A stretch of 35,434 bases of DNA from Accumulibacter sp. Lineage in GTDB: Bacteria > Pseudomonadota > Gammaproteobacteria > Burkholderiales > Rhodocyclaceae. Numbering within the stretch: the first letter of the stretch is position 1; the number at the start of each line of letters is the position of its first letter. Below, one piece after another: positions 17,665-27,620 of the stretch. Under the pieces are notes generated by a model. The model ran no database searches. It had not been told where the DNA came from and saw nothing but the letters and a program-made list of their open reading frames with translations. The stretch spans positions 1 to 35,434 of the forward strand of contig JAIRPF010000029.1 of the NCBI GenBank assembly GCA_031257115.1, given 5' to 3'. The position numbers were made by a program, and so were the translations under genes.

Positions 17665-18824
17665 TGCTGCCCGCGCTCGACGCCCGGCGCCGCCCGCCGT
17701 CCGAAATCGACCTGACCCTGCTGTGGAGCGGGCTGTTGCTGCTCCTGCTCGGCATGGTGATGGTCTACTCGGCGTCGATCGCCATCGCCGAGGCCGGCAA
17801 ATTCACCGGCAACCATCCCGCCTATTTCCTGATCCGCCACGCCGTGTTCCTGGCCATCGGCCTGATCGCCGGCGGACTGGCCTTCCAGGCGCCGCTGAAA
17901 ACCTGGCAGAAAATCGCGCCGTGGCTCTTCGTCGCCGGTTTCATCCTGCTGGCGCTGGCGCTGATCCCCGGCGTCGGGCGCGAGATCAACGGCGCGCGCC
18001 GCTGGCTGCCGCTGGGCGTGGTCAACCTGCAACCGTCGGAACTCATGAAGCTCTTCGCCGTGCTCTACGCGGCCGACTACACGGTGCGCAAGATGCCGCA
18101 CATGCTCGACCTGAAAAAGGCTTTCCTGCCGATGGCCGCCGCGATGGTGGCGGTCGGCGTGCTGCTGCTCAAGGAGCCTGACTTCGGCGCTTTCGTGGTC
18201 ATCATCTCGATCGCCACCGGCATCCTGTTCCTGGGCGGGATGCGCGCCCGCCTGTTCGCCATCCTGGTCATCGTGCTGGCGATCGCCTTCGCCATCCTGA
18301 TCGTCGTCTCGCCGTACCGGCGCGACCGCATCTTCGGTTTCATGGACCCGTGGGCGGACGCCTTCGGGCGCGGTTATCAGCTCTCCCACGCGCTGATCGC
18401 CTTCGGGCGCGGCGAACTGTTCGGCGTGGGCCTCGGCGCCAGTGTCGAAAAACTGTTCTACCTGCCCGAAGCGCACACCGATTTCCTGCTCGCGGTCGTC
18501 GCCGAGGAACTCGGCTTCGCGGGCGTCGTCACGATCATCCTCCTGTTCGGCCTGCTGGTGCAGCGCGCCTTCGCCATCGGCCGCCAGTGCGTCGCGCTCG
18601 ACCGGGTCTACCCGGCGCTGGTGGCGCAGGGCGTGGGCATCTGGATCGGCGTGCAGGGTTTCATCAACATGGGCGTGAACATGGGGCTGCTGCCGACCAA
18701 GGGCCTCACGCTGCCGCTGATGAGCTTCGGCGGCTCCGGCATCCTCGCCAACTGCGTGGCGCTGGCGATCCTGCTGCGGGTCGATTGGGAGAACAGGCAG
18801 CTCATGCGCGGAGCGAAGCCATGA
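17664..18824 (+). CDS. ftsW: Septal peptidoglycan polymerase FtsW
   Basis: SEDS-family glycosyltransferase that polymerises lipid II together with FtsI. 386 residues with about ten membrane helices. Family landmarks: [11 protein letters not shown] in helix 1, [76 protein letters not shown] and the closing [15 protein letters not shown] junction with murD and ATGA overlap with murG. Confidence 0.97.
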   Translation: MLPALDARRRPPSEIDLTLLWSGLLLLLLGMVMVYSASIAIAEAGKFTGNHPAYFLIRHAVFLAIGLIAGGLAFQAPLKTWQKIAPWLFVAGFILLALALIPGVGREINGARRWLPLGVVNLQPSELMKLFAVLYAADYTVRKMPHMLDLKKAFLPMAAAMVAVGVLLLKEPDFGAFVVIISIATGILFLGGMRARLFAILVIVLAIAFAILIVVSPYRRDRIFGFMDPWADAFGRGYQLSHALIAFGRGELFGVGLGASVEKLFYLPEAHTDFLLAVVAEELGFAGVVTIILLFGLLVQRAFAIGRQCVALDRVYPALVAQGVGIWIGVQGFINMGVNMGLLPTKGLTLPLMSFGGSGILANCVALAILLRVDWENRQLMRGAKP

Positions 18825-19888
18825 GCCGGACGCTCCTCGTCATGGCGGGCGGCACGGGCGGCCACGTCTTTCCGGGCCTGGCCGTCGCCGACCTGCTCAG
18901 GGATCGCGGCTGGAGAATCGTCTGGATGGGCAATCCGGACAGTTTCGAGGCGCGCACAGCGCCGGCGCGCGGCTACGAAATGGCGTGGATCCGCTTCGCC
19001 GCCCTGCGCGGCAAGGGGCTGTCGCGCAAGCTGCTGCTGCCGTTCAATCTGCTTTCCGGCCTCTGGCAGGCGTTCCGCGAAATCCGCCGCGCGCGGCCCG
19101 ACGTCGTGCTCGGCATGGGCGGCTACGTCAGTTTTCCGGGCGGCGTGGTGGCCGCGCTGCTGGGCCGCCCGCTGGTGATCCACGAACAGAACTCGATCGC
19201 CGGCCTCGCCAACCGCGCGCTCGCCAGGGTCGCCGACCGCATTCTCTGCGGCTTTCCGGACGCCCTGCCGAAGAGCCGCCACGTGGGCAATCCGGTGCGG
19301 CCCGAAATCGCCGGGCTGCCCGAACCGTCCGCGCGCTACGGCGCGCGCGGCGCGGAACCGCTGCGCCTGCTGGTGCTCGGAGGCAGCCTCGGCGCGGCGG
19401 CGATCAACGACGCCGTGCCCAGGGGACTGGCCCTCATTTCCGAAGCGGAGCGGCCAAGCGTTCGCCATCAGGCCGGAGAAAAACACCTGGCGACGCTCGA
19501 AGCCAATTACGCGGCGGCGGGCGTGCGCGCCGACTGCCGGGCGTTCATCCCGGACATGGCCGAGGCTTACGCCTGGGCCGATCTCGCGCTGTGCCGGGCG
19601 GGCGCGTCGACCGTGGCCGAACTCGCGGCGGCGGGCGTGGCGAGCGCCCTCGTGCCCTATCCGAGCGCGGTCGACGATCATCAGAGCGGCAACGCGAAAT
19701 TCCTGGCGCGGGCGGGCGCGGCTTTCCTGCTGCCGCAAAGCGAAATGAGCGCGGAATCGGTCGCCGCCCTGATTCGCGGCTGCGCGCGCGAACGGCTGCT
19801 CGGCATGGCCGAGAAAGCGCGCGCGCTGGCCAAACCGGCGGCGGCGGCGGAAGTGGCGCGCGCGTGCGAAGAGGTGTGCGGGCCATGA
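18821..19888 (+). CDS. murG: Lipid II synthase MurG
   Basis: Adds GlcNAc to lipid I to form lipid II at the cytoplasmic membrane face. 355 residues, GT-B fold. The N-terminal GGTGGH (10-15) is the lipid-binding loop; [40 protein letters not shown] and the UDP-GlcNAc site [13 protein letters not shown] follow. ATGA overlaps on both sides (ftsW, murC). Confidence 0.97.
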   Translation: MSRTLLVMAGGTGGHVFPGLAVADLLRDRGWRIVWMGNPDSFEARTAPARGYEMAWIRFAALRGKGLSRKLLLPFNLLSGLWQAFREIRRARPDVVLGMGGYVSFPGGVVAALLGRPLVIHEQNSIAGLANRALARVADRILCGFPDALPKSRHVGNPVRPEIAGLPEPSARYGARGAEPLRLLVLGGSLGAAAINDAVPRGLALISEAERPSVRHQAGEKHLATLEANYAAAGVRADCRAFIPDMAEAYAWADLALCRAGASTVAELAAAGVASALVPYPSAVDDHQSGNAKFLARAGAAFLLPQSEMSAESVAALIRGCARERLLGMAEKARALAKPAAAAEVARACEEVCGP

Positions 19889-21279
19889 AGCACAGGGTCA
19901 GGAACATCCATTTCATCGGAATCGGCGGTTCCGGCATGAGCGGCATCGCCGAGGTGCTGGCCAACCTGGGTTTTTGCGTCAGCGGCTCGGACATCGCCGA
20001 CAACGCCGCCACGCGCCGGCTGGCGGGGCTGGGAATCCGCGTTTTCGCGGGGCACGCCGGGGAAAACGTCGGCGCCGCCGACGCGGTCGTGGTATCCACC
20101 GCGGTCGGGGACGACAACCCGGAAGTCCGGGCGGCGCGGGAACGCAGGATTCCGCTGGTGCCGCGCGCCCAGATGCTGGCCGAGCTGATGCGCCTGAAGC
20201 TCGGCATCGCCGTGGCCGGCACGCACGGCAAGACGACGACGACCAGTCTGGTGGCGTCGATCCTGGCCGAGGGCGGCATGGACCCGACCTTCGTCATCGG
20301 CGGCCGGCTCAACGCCGCCGGCGCCAACGCCCGGCTCGGATCGGGCGATTATCTGGTGGCCGAGGCCGACGAGTCGGACGCTTCGTTCCTGTATCTGTCG
20401 CCGGTGATTTCCGTCGTCACCAACATCGACGCCGACCACATGGAAACCTATGGGCACGACTTCGGGCGGCTCAAGCAGACCTTCGCCGATTTTCTCCAGC
20501 GCCTGCCGTTCTATGGCGTCGCCGTGCTCTGCGCCGACGATCCGAACGTGCGCGAGATCATGCCGCGCGTCTCGAAGCAGATCATCGGCTACGGCCTGGA
20601 TGAATCGGCCGGCGTGCGCGCCGAAAACGTGGCGGTGGAGAACGGCCGCATGCGTTTCGACTGCGTGCGCGCCGACGGCAACGCGGCGCGCTTTCCGGTG
20701 ACGCTGAACCTGCCCGGCATGCACAACGTGAGAAACGCGCTGGCGGCCATCGCCGTGGCCACCGAGCTTGGCGTTTCCGACGCGGCCATCGCCAAGGCGC
20801 TGGCGGAATTCAAGGGCGTCGGGCGGCGCTTCCAGCGCCACGGAGAAATCGCCCTGCCCACGGGCGGGGCGTTCACGCTGATCGACGACTACGGCCATCA
20901 CCCGGCGGAAATGCGCGCCACGCTGGACGCGGCGCGCGGGGCCTTCCCCGGCCGGCGGCTGCTGCTCGCCTTCCAGCCGCACCGCTACACCCGGACGCGC
21001 GACTGTTTCGAGGATTTCGTCGGCGTGCTCGGTTCGGTCGACGCGCTGATCCTGACGGAAGTCTACGCCGCCGGCGAAGCGCCGATCGTCGCCGCCGATG
21101 CCCGCGCCTTGGCGCGCGCGCTGCGCGTCGCCGGCCACGTCGACCCGGTATTCGTCGAAAACGTCGCCGACGTGCCGCGAACGATCATGGACACCGCGCG
21201 CGACGGCGACGTGGTGATCACCATGGGGGCGGGGTCGATTGGCGGGACACCTGGGAAGATCGTGAAGGGGGAAAGATGA
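19885..21279 (+). CDS. murC: UDP-N-acetylmuramate:L-alanine ligase
   Basis: First amino-acid ligase of the stem peptide. 464 residues. N-terminal nucleotide fold [20 protein letters not shown]-binding GTHGKT at 112-117, [21 protein letters not shown], and the C-terminal [18 protein letters not shown] and [15 protein letters not shown] overlap with murG. Its own stop overlaps the ATG of a 52-codon bridging ORF rather than ddl. No murB follows. Confidence 0.97.
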   Translation: MKHRVRNIHFIGIGGSGMSGIAEVLANLGFCVSGSDIADNAATRRLAGLGIRVFAGHAGENVGAADAVVVSTAVGDDNPEVRAARERRIPLVPRAQMLAELMRLKLGIAVAGTHGKTTTTSLVASILAEGGMDPTFVIGGRLNAAGANARLGSGDYLVAEADESDASFLYLSPVISVVTNIDADHMETYGHDFGRLKQTFADFLQRLPFYGVAVLCADDPNVREIMPRVSKQIIGYGLDESAGVRAENVAVENGRMRFDCVRADGNAARFPVTLNLPGMHNVRNALAAIAVATELGVSDAAIAKALAEFKGVGRRFQRHGEIALPTGGAFTLIDDYGHHPAEMRATLDAARGAFPGRRLLLAFQPHRYTRTRDCFEDFVGVLGSVDALILTEVYAAGEAPIVAADARALARALRVAGHVDPVFVENVADVPRTIMDTARDGDVVITMGAGSIGGTPGKIVKGER

Positions 21280-21434
21280 AAAGCGGTGCGTTTGGCTATT
21301 TTTCTTCCGGAAAGGGAAGGGAGAAGGGTGAAGGGAGAAGGGTGAAATTTGACGAACGAAAAACCGTCTCTCCGCTGGGTTCTACCCTTCCCGCTTCCCC
21401 CTTCTCCCTTCCCCCGAAAGCCCCCCATGCCTGA
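21276..21434 (+). CDS. 52-codon bridging ORF between murC and ddl
   Basis: Starts in an ATGA overlap with the murC stop, with a strong AAGGGGG ribosome site a few bases upstream, exactly as a dcw gene would. It runs open for 52 codons across the quadruplex-type repeats and stops at 21432-21434, so it overlaps the ddl start by eight bases. ddl itself lacks a Shine-Dalgarno site. The peptide is low-complexity in both halves (Lys/Arg/Gly, then Pro/Ser) and matches no family. Most likely role, by inference: a translational relay carrying ribosomes from murC to ddl after a repeat inserted between them. It could also be just an accident of the insertion. Confidence 0.45.
   Translation: MKSGAFGYFSSGKGREKGEGRRVKFDERKTVSPLGSTLPASPFSLPPKAPHA
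21314..21415. repeat. Inverted pair of quadruplex-type G and C tracts
   Basis: Plus strand 21314-21342: five GGG runs with loops of 2, 4, 4 and 4 bases. Then 21385-21415: five C runs of 3-5 bases (loops TT, GCTT, TTCT, TT). The arms are near complements, so the region can form a long hairpin, or a quadruplex on each strand. The C arm recurs at 5297-5325. Apart from the mraZ end, this is the only non-coding-type insert inside the operon. Confidence 0.75.
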
Positions 21435-22332
21435 CTTCGGAAAAGTGGCCGTCCTTCTTGGCGGCGATTCCGCCGAGCGCGAGGTTTCGCTCAAGAGCGG
21501 CGCGCGGGTGCTCGACGCCTTGCGGCGGCAAGGCGTCGACGCGCATGCGTTCGACCCCGCGCGGCGCGAACTCGGCGAACTTCGGGGATTCGACCGCGCG
21601 TTCATCGCCCTGCACGGCCGGCATGGCGAGGACGGCACGATCCAGGGCGCGCTCGAATTGATGGGCATTCCCTACACCGGCAGCGGCGTGATGGCCTCGG
21701 CGGTCGGCATGGACAAATGGCGGACCAAGCTGCTGTGGCGCTGCGCCGGTTTGCCGACGCCGGAATTCGCGCGACTCGACGATCGCGGCGATTTCGCCGC
21801 GATCGAGACGCGGCTCGGCCTGCCCCTGTTCGTCAAGCCGGCGCGCGAAGGCTCGTCGATCGGAATAATCAAGGTGGCCGAGGTCGGCCGCCTGCGGGCC
21901 GCCTATGAAGAAGCGGCCCGGCACGACGCGCTGGTCATCGCCGAACGCGGCGTCATGGCGGGCGAATATACCGTGGCCATTCTCGGCGACGAGGCGCTGC
22001 CGATCATCCGCATCGTGCCGGCCACGGATTTTTACGACTACGAAGCCAAGTACCTGCGCGACGACACCCGCTACCTGTGCCCCTGCGGCTTGTCCGCCGG
22101 GCGCGAGGAGGAACTCCGGGCGCGGGCGCTGGAAGCCTTCCGCGCGCTGGGCTGCCGCGGCTGGGGGCGGGTCGATTTTCTGATGGATGAGGAAGGAAAC
22201 GCTTATTTCCTGGAAGTCAACACTTCGCCGGGGATGACGGATCACTCGCTGGTGCCGATGGCCGCGCGGGCCGTGGGCCTGTCGTATGAGCAATTGACCG
22301 CGCGCGTGCTGTCGCTGGCGACTTTGGGATGA
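21427..22332 (+). CDS. ddlB: D-alanine:D-alanine ligase
   Basis: Makes D-Ala-D-Ala for MurF. 301 residues from ATG 21427, matching DdlB. ATP-grasp enzyme: [19 protein letters not shown] at the N terminus, [40 protein letters not shown], and the metal-binding [15 protein letters not shown]. The frame opens earlier at 21349, but those residues come from the repeat and are not conserved. The ATG has no proper ribosome site (C-rich upstream), so initiation probably depends on the bridging ORF or on murC translation. Confidence 0.95.
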   Translation: MPDFGKVAVLLGGDSAEREVSLKSGARVLDALRRQGVDAHAFDPARRELGELRGFDRAFIALHGRHGEDGTIQGALELMGIPYTGSGVMASAVGMDKWRTKLLWRCAGLPTPEFARLDDRGDFAAIETRLGLPLFVKPAREGSSIGIIKVAEVGRLRAAYEEAARHDALVIAERGVMAGEYTVAILGDEALPIIRIVPATDFYDYEAKYLRDDTRYLCPCGLSAGREEELRARALEAFRALGCRGWGRVDFLMDEEGNAYFLEVNTSPGMTDHSLVPMAARAVGLSYEQLTARVLSLATLG

Positions 22333-22335
22333 TCG

Positions 22336-23091
22336 ATGTGGAACCGGCCACAATTGATGAAAGACGTCGCGGACCTGCTGTTCATGGCGGGCACGGCGGC
22401 CTTGCTCGCGGCCGCGGCCATCGGCGTGGCGCGCCTGCCGCTCTTTCCGGTCCGCGAAGTGGTGGTGACGAGCGCGCTGCGCGAGGTGCGGCGCGGCGAG
22501 ATCGAACGGGCGCTGTCCGGAAACCTGCGCGGCAATTTCTTCAGCGTCAATCTGGAAACGGTCAGGCAGGCGCTGGAGCAGTTGCCCTGGGTGCGGCGCG
22601 CCGAGGCGCGGCGGCGGTGGCCGGCGAGCATCGAGGTGGGAATCGAGGAGCAGACGCCGGTGGCGTTCTGGGGCCGGAGCGCCGGGCGGCTGGTGAATTC
22701 ATACGGCGAAATCTTCAACGCCGGAATGAGCGCGCCGCCGCCGGGAACGCTGCCGGTGCTGACCGGGCCGGCCAGTTTCACTCCGGAAATGCTGGCGTAT
22801 TACCGCCAGGCCGTCGACCTGTTCAGGACGATCGGGCGCGCGCCGCGCGAGCTGAGCGTTTCGCCGCGCCTGGCGCTGCGGATGACGCTGGACGACGGGA
22901 CGATCGTCGAACTCGGCCGTCAGCAGGCGAAAGCGCCGATACGCGAGCGCCTGGAACGCTTCGCCGAATTCTACCCGGCGATGCGGGCAGCGGCCGGAGG
23001 GCGGCCGGAGGCCGTGGACATGCGGTATCCGAACGGATTCGCGCTGCGGGCGGCCGCGGCGCCCGAAAGTGAGGGCAGAAGGAAGCCATGA
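22336..23091 (+). CDS. ftsQ: Cell division protein FtsQ
   Basis: Bitopic divisome scaffold that recruits FtsB and FtsL. 251 residues: cytoplasmic end, membrane helix at about 11-32, POTRA domain starting LPLFPVREVVVTSALREVRRGEIERAL, then the beta domain with LPWVRRAEARRRWPASIEVGIEEQTPVAFW. Three bases separate it from ddl; ATGA overlap with ftsA. Confidence 0.95.
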   Translation: MWNRPQLMKDVADLLFMAGTAALLAAAAIGVARLPLFPVREVVVTSALREVRRGEIERALSGNLRGNFFSVNLETVRQALEQLPWVRRAEARRRWPASIEVGIEEQTPVAFWGRSAGRLVNSYGEIFNAGMSAPPPGTLPVLTGPASFTPEMLAYYRQAVDLFRTIGRAPRELSVSPRLALRMTLDDGTIVELGRQQAKAPIRERLERFAEFYPAMRAAAGGRPEAVDMRYPNGFALRAAAAPESEGRRKP

Positions 23092-24317
23092 GCAAGGAAA
23101 ACAAGGAAATCATCGTCGGTCTGGATGTCGGCACGACCAAGGTCGTGGCCTTGGTGGCGGAAGTCAGCCCCGACGACCGGCTCGACATCATCGGCATGGG
23201 GTCGCGGGATTCGCGCGGGCTGAAAAAAGGCGTCGTGGTCAACATCGAGGATACGGTGGCGACGATCTCGCGCGTGATCCAGGAAGTCGAGCTGATGGCC
23301 GACTGCCAGGTCAGGACCGTCTACACGGGCATCGCCGGCAGCCACATCCGCAGCTTCAACTCCAACGGCATGGTGGCGATCAAGGACAAGGAAGTCACGC
23401 CGATGGACGTCGAGCGCGTCATCGAGACGGCGCGCGCGATGCCGATCCCGGCCGACCAGGAAATCCTGCACATCCTCACGCAGGAATTCATCATCGACGA
23501 TCAGGACGGCATCCGCGAGCCGATCGGCATGAGCGGCTTCCGCCTTGAAGTGAAGGTGCACATCGTCACCGGCGCGGTGTCGGCGGCGCAGAACATCGTC
23601 AAGTGCGTGCGCCGCTGCGGGCTGGAAGTCAACGACCTGGTGCTGCAACCGCTGGCGTCCTCCTACGCCGTGCTCTCCGAGGACGAGAAGGATCTCGGCG
23701 TCTGCCTCATCGACATCGGCGGCGGCACCACCGACCTCGCGGTCTGGACGCAGGGCGCGATCCGCCACACCGCGGTGATCCCGATCGCCGGCGACCATGT
23801 CACCAACGACATCGCCATGACGCTGCGCACGCCGACGCGCGAGGCCGAGGACATCAAGCGCAAGTTCGGCTGCGCGCTCTCCGACCTGGTTGACCCCGAA
23901 CAGACGCTCGACGTGGCGGGTGTCGAGGACCGGCCCTCGCGCAAGCTGTCGAGGCGCGCGCTGGCCGACGTCATCCAGCCGCGCGTCGAGGAGCTCTACG
24001 AGCTGATCCGCGCCGAGCTGCGCCGTTTCGGTTTCGAGGAAGTGCTCTCGTCGGGCATCGTCCTGACCGGCGGCTCGGCGGTCATGCCCGGCATGATCGA
24101 ACTCGGCGAGGAAGTGTTCCACATGCCGGCGCGGCTCGGCATTCCCAAGTACGGCGGCGCGCTGGCCAGCGTCATCCAGTCGCCGCGCTTCGCCACGTCC
24201 TACGGGCTGCTGCTGGAGGCGCTGGCGCAAAGGAAACGCGGCCTGAAAGTGCGCGAGACGCGCGGCGCGAAACAGTGGCTCGACGGGGTGAAAGCCTGGT
24301 TCGGGAAGAATTTTTGA
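23088..24317 (+). CDS. ftsA: Cell division ATPase FtsA
   Basis: Actin-like protein tethering FtsZ to the membrane. 409 residues. The phosphate-1 loop GLDVGTTK is at 11-18; phosphate-2 is in LIDIGGGTTDLAVW; the adenosine site is ILTGGSAVMPG. The 1C domain follows the first block. The C terminus (KQWLDGVKAWFGKNF) is the amphipathic membrane-targeting helix. GGAAGCC precedes the ATG. Confidence 0.97.
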   Translation: MSKENKEIIVGLDVGTTKVVALVAEVSPDDRLDIIGMGSRDSRGLKKGVVVNIEDTVATISRVIQEVELMADCQVRTVYTGIAGSHIRSFNSNGMVAIKDKEVTPMDVERVIETARAMPIPADQEILHILTQEFIIDDQDGIREPIGMSGFRLEVKVHIVTGAVSAAQNIVKCVRRCGLEVNDLVLQPLASSYAVLSEDEKDLGVCLIDIGGGTTDLAVWTQGAIRHTAVIPIAGDHVTNDIAMTLRTPTREAEDIKRKFGCALSDLVDPEQTLDVAGVEDRPSRKLSRRALADVIQPRVEELYELIRAELRRFGFEEVLSSGIVLTGGSAVMPGMIELGEEVFHMPARLGIPKYGGALASVIQSPRFATSYGLLLEALAQRKRGLKVRETRGAKQWLDGVKAWFGKNF

Positions 24318-24347
24318 TCGATTCGTTTTTTGCAGAGGAGAAAGGCC

Positions 24348-25529
24348 ATGACCATTCCATTTGAAATCATCGACAGGGAAGACGCCGGTATCGAATCCGA
24401 AACCGTGATCAAGGTGATCGGCGTCGGCGGCGCGGGCGGCAACGCCGTCGATCACATGATCCGCGAAGGCGTGATGGGCGTCGAATTCATCGCCGCCAAT
24501 ACCGACGCGCAGGCGCTGAAGCGCAGCGTCGCGCACGAGAAGCTGCGCCTGGGCAAGACCGGACTCGGCGCCGGCGCCAAGCCCGAAGTCGGCCGCGACG
24601 CCGCGATCGGCGAGCGCGAGAAGATCGCCGAGGCGATCAAAGGCGCGCACATGGTCTTCATCACAGCCGGCATGGGCGGCGGCACGGGCACCGGCGCGGC
24701 GCCGGTCGTCGCCGAGATCGCGCGCGAGATGGGCGTGCTGACCGTCGCCGTGGTAACCAAGCCGTTCGCCTTCGAGGGCAAGCGCGCGAAGATCGCCGAA
24801 ACCGGCATCGCCGAATTGCAGAAGCACGTCGATTCGCTGATCGTCATCCTCAACGACCGCCTGATGGACGTGCTCGGCGACGATGTGGTAATGGAAGAAG
24901 CCTTCAAGGCCGCCGACAACGTGCTGCGCAACGCCGTCGGCGGTATCGTCGAGATCATCAACTTCCCCGGCCTGGTCAACGTCGATTTCGAGGACGTGCG
25001 CACCGTGATGGGCGAAATGGGCATGGCCATGATGGGATCGGCCTGCGCCTCGGGCGTCGACCGCGCGCGCATCGCCGCCGAACAGGCCGTCACCTCGCCG
25101 CTGCTCGAAGGCATCAACCTTTCGGGCGCCAAGGGCGTGCTGGTCAACATCACTGCGTCGCGCGAGAGCCTGAGGATGAAGGAGGTCAACGAGGTCATGA
25201 ACATCGTGAACGAATTCGCCGACGGCGACGCGCACATCATTTTCGGCGCGGTCTACGACGAAGGCATGGGCGAGGATCTGCGCGTGACGGTGGTCGCCAC
25301 GGGCCTGAGCCAGCCGCAGGCGAAGCGGCGGCCGGAGCTTGAGGTCATCAAGACCCCCATGCAGAAAACGGGAACCTACGACCTCACCGCCGGCGGCGGC
25401 GATCCCGACTTCGATACGCTGCAACAACCGGCGGTGGTGCGCCGGACGCGCAACACCGCCGATGCGCTCGCCGCCAGCGGCGTCGACCGCTACGACATCC
25501 CGGCGTTCCTGCGCAAGCAGGCCGACTGA
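24348..25529 (+). CDS. ftsZ: Tubulin-like division GTPase FtsZ
   Basis: Forms the division ring. 393 residues. The start at 24348 has GAGGAG seven bases upstream; a TTG 18 bases earlier is less likely. [13 protein letters not shown] opens the GTPase domain; the tubulin signature GGGTGTG is at 110-116; the T7-loop text [11 protein letters not shown] follows. A short linker leads to the C-terminal peptide [11 protein letters not shown], which binds FtsA and ZipA. 30 bp separate it from ftsA. A hairpin follows; no lpxC gene does. Confidence 0.98.
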   Translation: MTIPFEIIDREDAGIESETVIKVIGVGGAGGNAVDHMIREGVMGVEFIAANTDAQALKRSVAHEKLRLGKTGLGAGAKPEVGRDAAIGEREKIAEAIKGAHMVFITAGMGGGTGTGAAPVVAEIAREMGVLTVAVVTKPFAFEGKRAKIAETGIAELQKHVDSLIVILNDRLMDVLGDDVVMEEAFKAADNVLRNAVGGIVEIINFPGLVNVDFEDVRTVMGEMGMAMMGSACASGVDRARIAAEQAVTSPLLEGINLSGAKGVLVNITASRESLRMKEVNEVMNIVNEFADGDAHIIFGAVYDEGMGEDLRVTVVATGLSQPQAKRRPELEVIKTPMQKTGTYDLTAGGGDPDFDTLQQPAVVRRTRNTADALAASGVDRYDIPAFLRKQAD

Positions 25530-25555
25530 CGCCGGCGGCATCCGGTCATGGCATC

Positions 25556-25577
25556 GCGGCCGCCGCAAGGCGGCCGT
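25556..25577 (+). terminator. GC hairpin after ftsZ, terminator-like
   Basis: Perfect 8-bp stem CGGCCGCC (25557-25564) with GGCGGCCG (25569-25576) and a GCAA tetraloop of the stable GNRA class. No T run follows, so it may stabilise the ftsZ mRNA 3' end or assist Rho-dependent termination rather than act alone. Confidence 0.5.
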
Positions 25578-25737
25578 CCGCGCCCTGCCCGATCCGCGCC
25601 CGCCCGTCCGCCGGGCGTCTTCGCGGCTCGCTTTTGTTTCCCGGAAGCGATGTGCTTTTGAAATAGTCATTGAATCGAAGCGTTTTCGCCCTGGGCGTTT
25701 TTCGTTTACTCCTCCACGACGCAAGCCGGCCATTCTT

Positions 25738-25965
25738 CGCGCGAAGCGCGCCGGACAAGCCTCCCTCTTGAAGAAGGTGGCCCGCGGCGGGGCCGCGAAT
25801 CGGAAGGAGTCGGGCGCTTGAGTTTCCGGGTGCAAATGTTTGGCGGACGAACCGGATTCCGGCTTGCGCCGGGATGACGGTTTCCTGTTCATCCGCGTTT
25901 GGGAATCTCCACCACCAAACTCCTTCCGTCACGCCTTTGGCGCGACACCTCCCTCAGGAAGGATG
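25738..25965. repeat. Diverged second copy of the 35-kb-end element interior
   Basis: Blocks such as AAGCCTCCCTC, GTGGCCCGCG, GAACCGG.TTCCGG and GATGACGGTTTC.TGTT recur in the same order at about 35033-35225. The outer arms with ATTCCC-N8-GGGAAT are not recognisable here. A further fragment of the same text, in reverse orientation, is at 34787-34840. Confidence 0.6.
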
Positions 25966-25975
25966 TTTTCATATT

Positions 25976-26033
25976 GGAGCGCGGGCGTCCCGCCCGCAAA
26001 AAGCGAACGAAGCGGGCGAGACGCCCGCGCTCC
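25976..26033. repeat. 22-bp-stem hairpin between convergent genes
   Basis: GGAGCGCGGGCG...CGCCCGC (25976-25997) pairs with 26012-26033, 21 of 22 positions, around a 14-base A-rich loop. This GGAGCGCGGGCGTC-type hairpin is a repeat I know from many proteobacterial genomes. Between convergent ftsZ and the dehydrogenase it may terminate transcription from both sides, although T runs are absent. Confidence 0.75.
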
Positions 26034-26163
26034 GGCTCGTCATTGGAATCCGGGGACTTTCCGCTTTCCGGCCGCCATTCCGGATACCGGCGTCATTCGC
26101 AGGCCCGCTTCGCGTTTCCATCCGGGGCGGAAACGCGGCGGGCGCGGCGGGCGCGATGGGCGT

Positions 26164-27354
26164 TTAAGGCTTCCAGTCGAACGCGAGTTCGAAGACGTTT
26201 TTCAGGTCGGCTTCCGCCAGCGGGCGGAAGCTGCCGACCGTGCCGTCCTTCTTGCGCCTCACCTTGGCGACCAGTTCAGGAATGTCGGACTTTCCGATCC
26301 GCGCGTCGAGTTCCCGCAAATTCACCGGCATGCCGATCGAGGTGTAGAACGCCGCGAGCCTGCGGATGCCGTCCCAGGCGGTGACGGTCGGGTCCTCGAA
26401 ATTCATCTCGGCGCCGAACACGCGCGCCGCGAACTGGGCGAGGCGCATCGGGTTCTGCGGCATCTGGTATTGCATCCAGGCCGGGTACAGCGCCGCGAGG
26501 CCCGCGCCGTGCGTCACGTCCCATTTCGCGGAAAGCTCGTGCTCCAGCTTGTGCACCGAGAAATCGGTCTCGCGGCCGACGCCGCAAAGGTTGTTGTGCG
26601 CGAGCGTGCCCGCCCACATGATTTCGGCGCGCGCATCGTAGTTTTCCGGCTCGCGCATCACGATTCCGGCCTGGTTCACGATCGAGGTCAGCAGCGCCTC
26701 GCCGAGACGGTCGGTGACGTCGACGTGCCGGGTATTGGTGAAATACCGCTCCATGATGTGCGCCATCATGTCGGCGATGCCGCTCGCGGTCTGCCAGGGC
26801 GGCAGGGTGAACGTCAGTTCGGGATTCATGATCGAGAACAGCGGGCGGTTGAATCTGGAATTCATGCCGCGCTTGAGCATCCCGTCCGAACGGGTAATCA
26901 CGGCCGAGTCGGAGCCTTCCGTGCCGGTCGCGGGCAGCGTGACGATGCAGCCCAGCCTGATCGTTTTCGCCGGGCTGGCCTTTTCGGCGAAGAAGTCCCA
27001 GAAATCGCCTTCATACGGAACGCCGGCCGCGATCGCCTTGGAAGAATCGATCGCGCTGCCGCCGCCGACGCCCAGAATGAAATCGACGCCTTCCCGGCGC
27101 GCGAGTTCGATCCCCTCGTAGACCAGCGTGTCGACCGGATTCGGCCGGGCGCCTCCGAGCGCGACATGCTTCAGTCCCGCCGCTTCGAGGCTCTTTACCG
27201 TCTTGTCATAGAGTCCGGTCCGCAGCGCGGAACCGCCGCCGTAATGAATCAGGACTTTCGTCCCGCCGTATTTTTTCACCAATTCGCCGGCCAGGTTCTC
27301 CGTCCCGCGGCCAAAGACGAACTCGGTCGGAGTGTGGAACTGAAAATTGAGCAT
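26164..27354 (-). CDS. Iron-type alcohol dehydrogenase, YqhD/BdhA-like
   Basis: NAD(P)H-dependent group III alcohol dehydrogenase, probably reducing aldehydes. 396 residues. The cofactor motif GGGS.ID..K is at 97-106. Metal ligands Asp195, His199, His268 and His282 are each one residue from those of E. coli YqhD, so the closest relatives are YqhD and the clostridial BdhA. The start at 27354 has GAAGGA upstream; the frame extends 21 codons further but without similarity. It is a single gene, unrelated in function to the dcw or LPS genes beside it. Confidence 0.92.
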   Translation of the reverse strand: MLNFQFHTPTEFVFGRGTENLAGELVKKYGGTKVLIHYGGGSALRTGLYDKTVKSLEAAGLKHVALGGARPNPVDTLVYEGIELARREGVDFILGVGGGSAIDSSKAIAAGVPYEGDFWDFFAEKASPAKTIRLGCIVTLPATGTEGSDSAVITRSDGMLKRGMNSRFNRPLFSIMNPELTFTLPPWQTASGIADMMAHIMERYFTNTRHVDVTDRLGEALLTSIVNQAGIVMREPENYDARAEIMWAGTLAHNNLCGVGRETDFSVHKLEHELSAKWDVTHGAGLAALYPAWMQYQMPQNPMRLAQFAARVFGAEMNFEDPTVTAWDGIRRLAAFYTSIGMPVNLRELDARIGKSDIPELVAKVRRKKDGTVGSFRPLAEADLKNVFELAFDWKP

Positions 27355-27620
27355 GGATGGATTCCTTCGTTTCGGTTTGCTGGCAGCGCCGGCATGTCCG
27401 GGCTGATTCCCTTGCAAAATCCCGGCTGGCGCGACCCGGACCGTGGTTTTGTCGAGCCTTGGATTCTATATCGGAATTCATCGGGCGTCGTTCCCGCCGG
27501 CCTGTTCTGTCCCGGTCGTCGAAATTGCTCCGCATGGCCAGCCGCCGCGCATCGGCCGATGGCGCGCTGAACATTTCAGCGCCACGAATGTTCAGGACGC
27601 GCGTCCGGGACGCCGGGGAC

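Larger units (their letters stand above)
25578..26163. other. Repeat-filled convergent gap between ftsZ and the dehydrogenase
   Basis: No gene is supported. About 25738-25965 is a diverged copy of the interior of the element at 34945-35310, sharing CAAGCCTCCCTC, GTGGCCCGCG, GAATGTTTG-like, GACGAACCGG and TGACGGTTTC blocks in the same order. A large hairpin follows at 25976-26033. Bases 26034-26163 hold nothing that I recognise. Confidence 0.6.

Noticed and set aside
22971-25892. A 973-codon open frame on the minus strand
   Set aside because: It is antisense to ftsA and ftsZ, has shadow composition (His, Asp, Arg, Val-rich) and no domain. Long antisense frames are expected at this GC level.
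25840-27570. A 576-codon plus-strand frame over the dehydrogenase
   Set aside because: It is antisense to a well-supported alcohol dehydrogenase with all four metal ligands, and has no similarity of its own.
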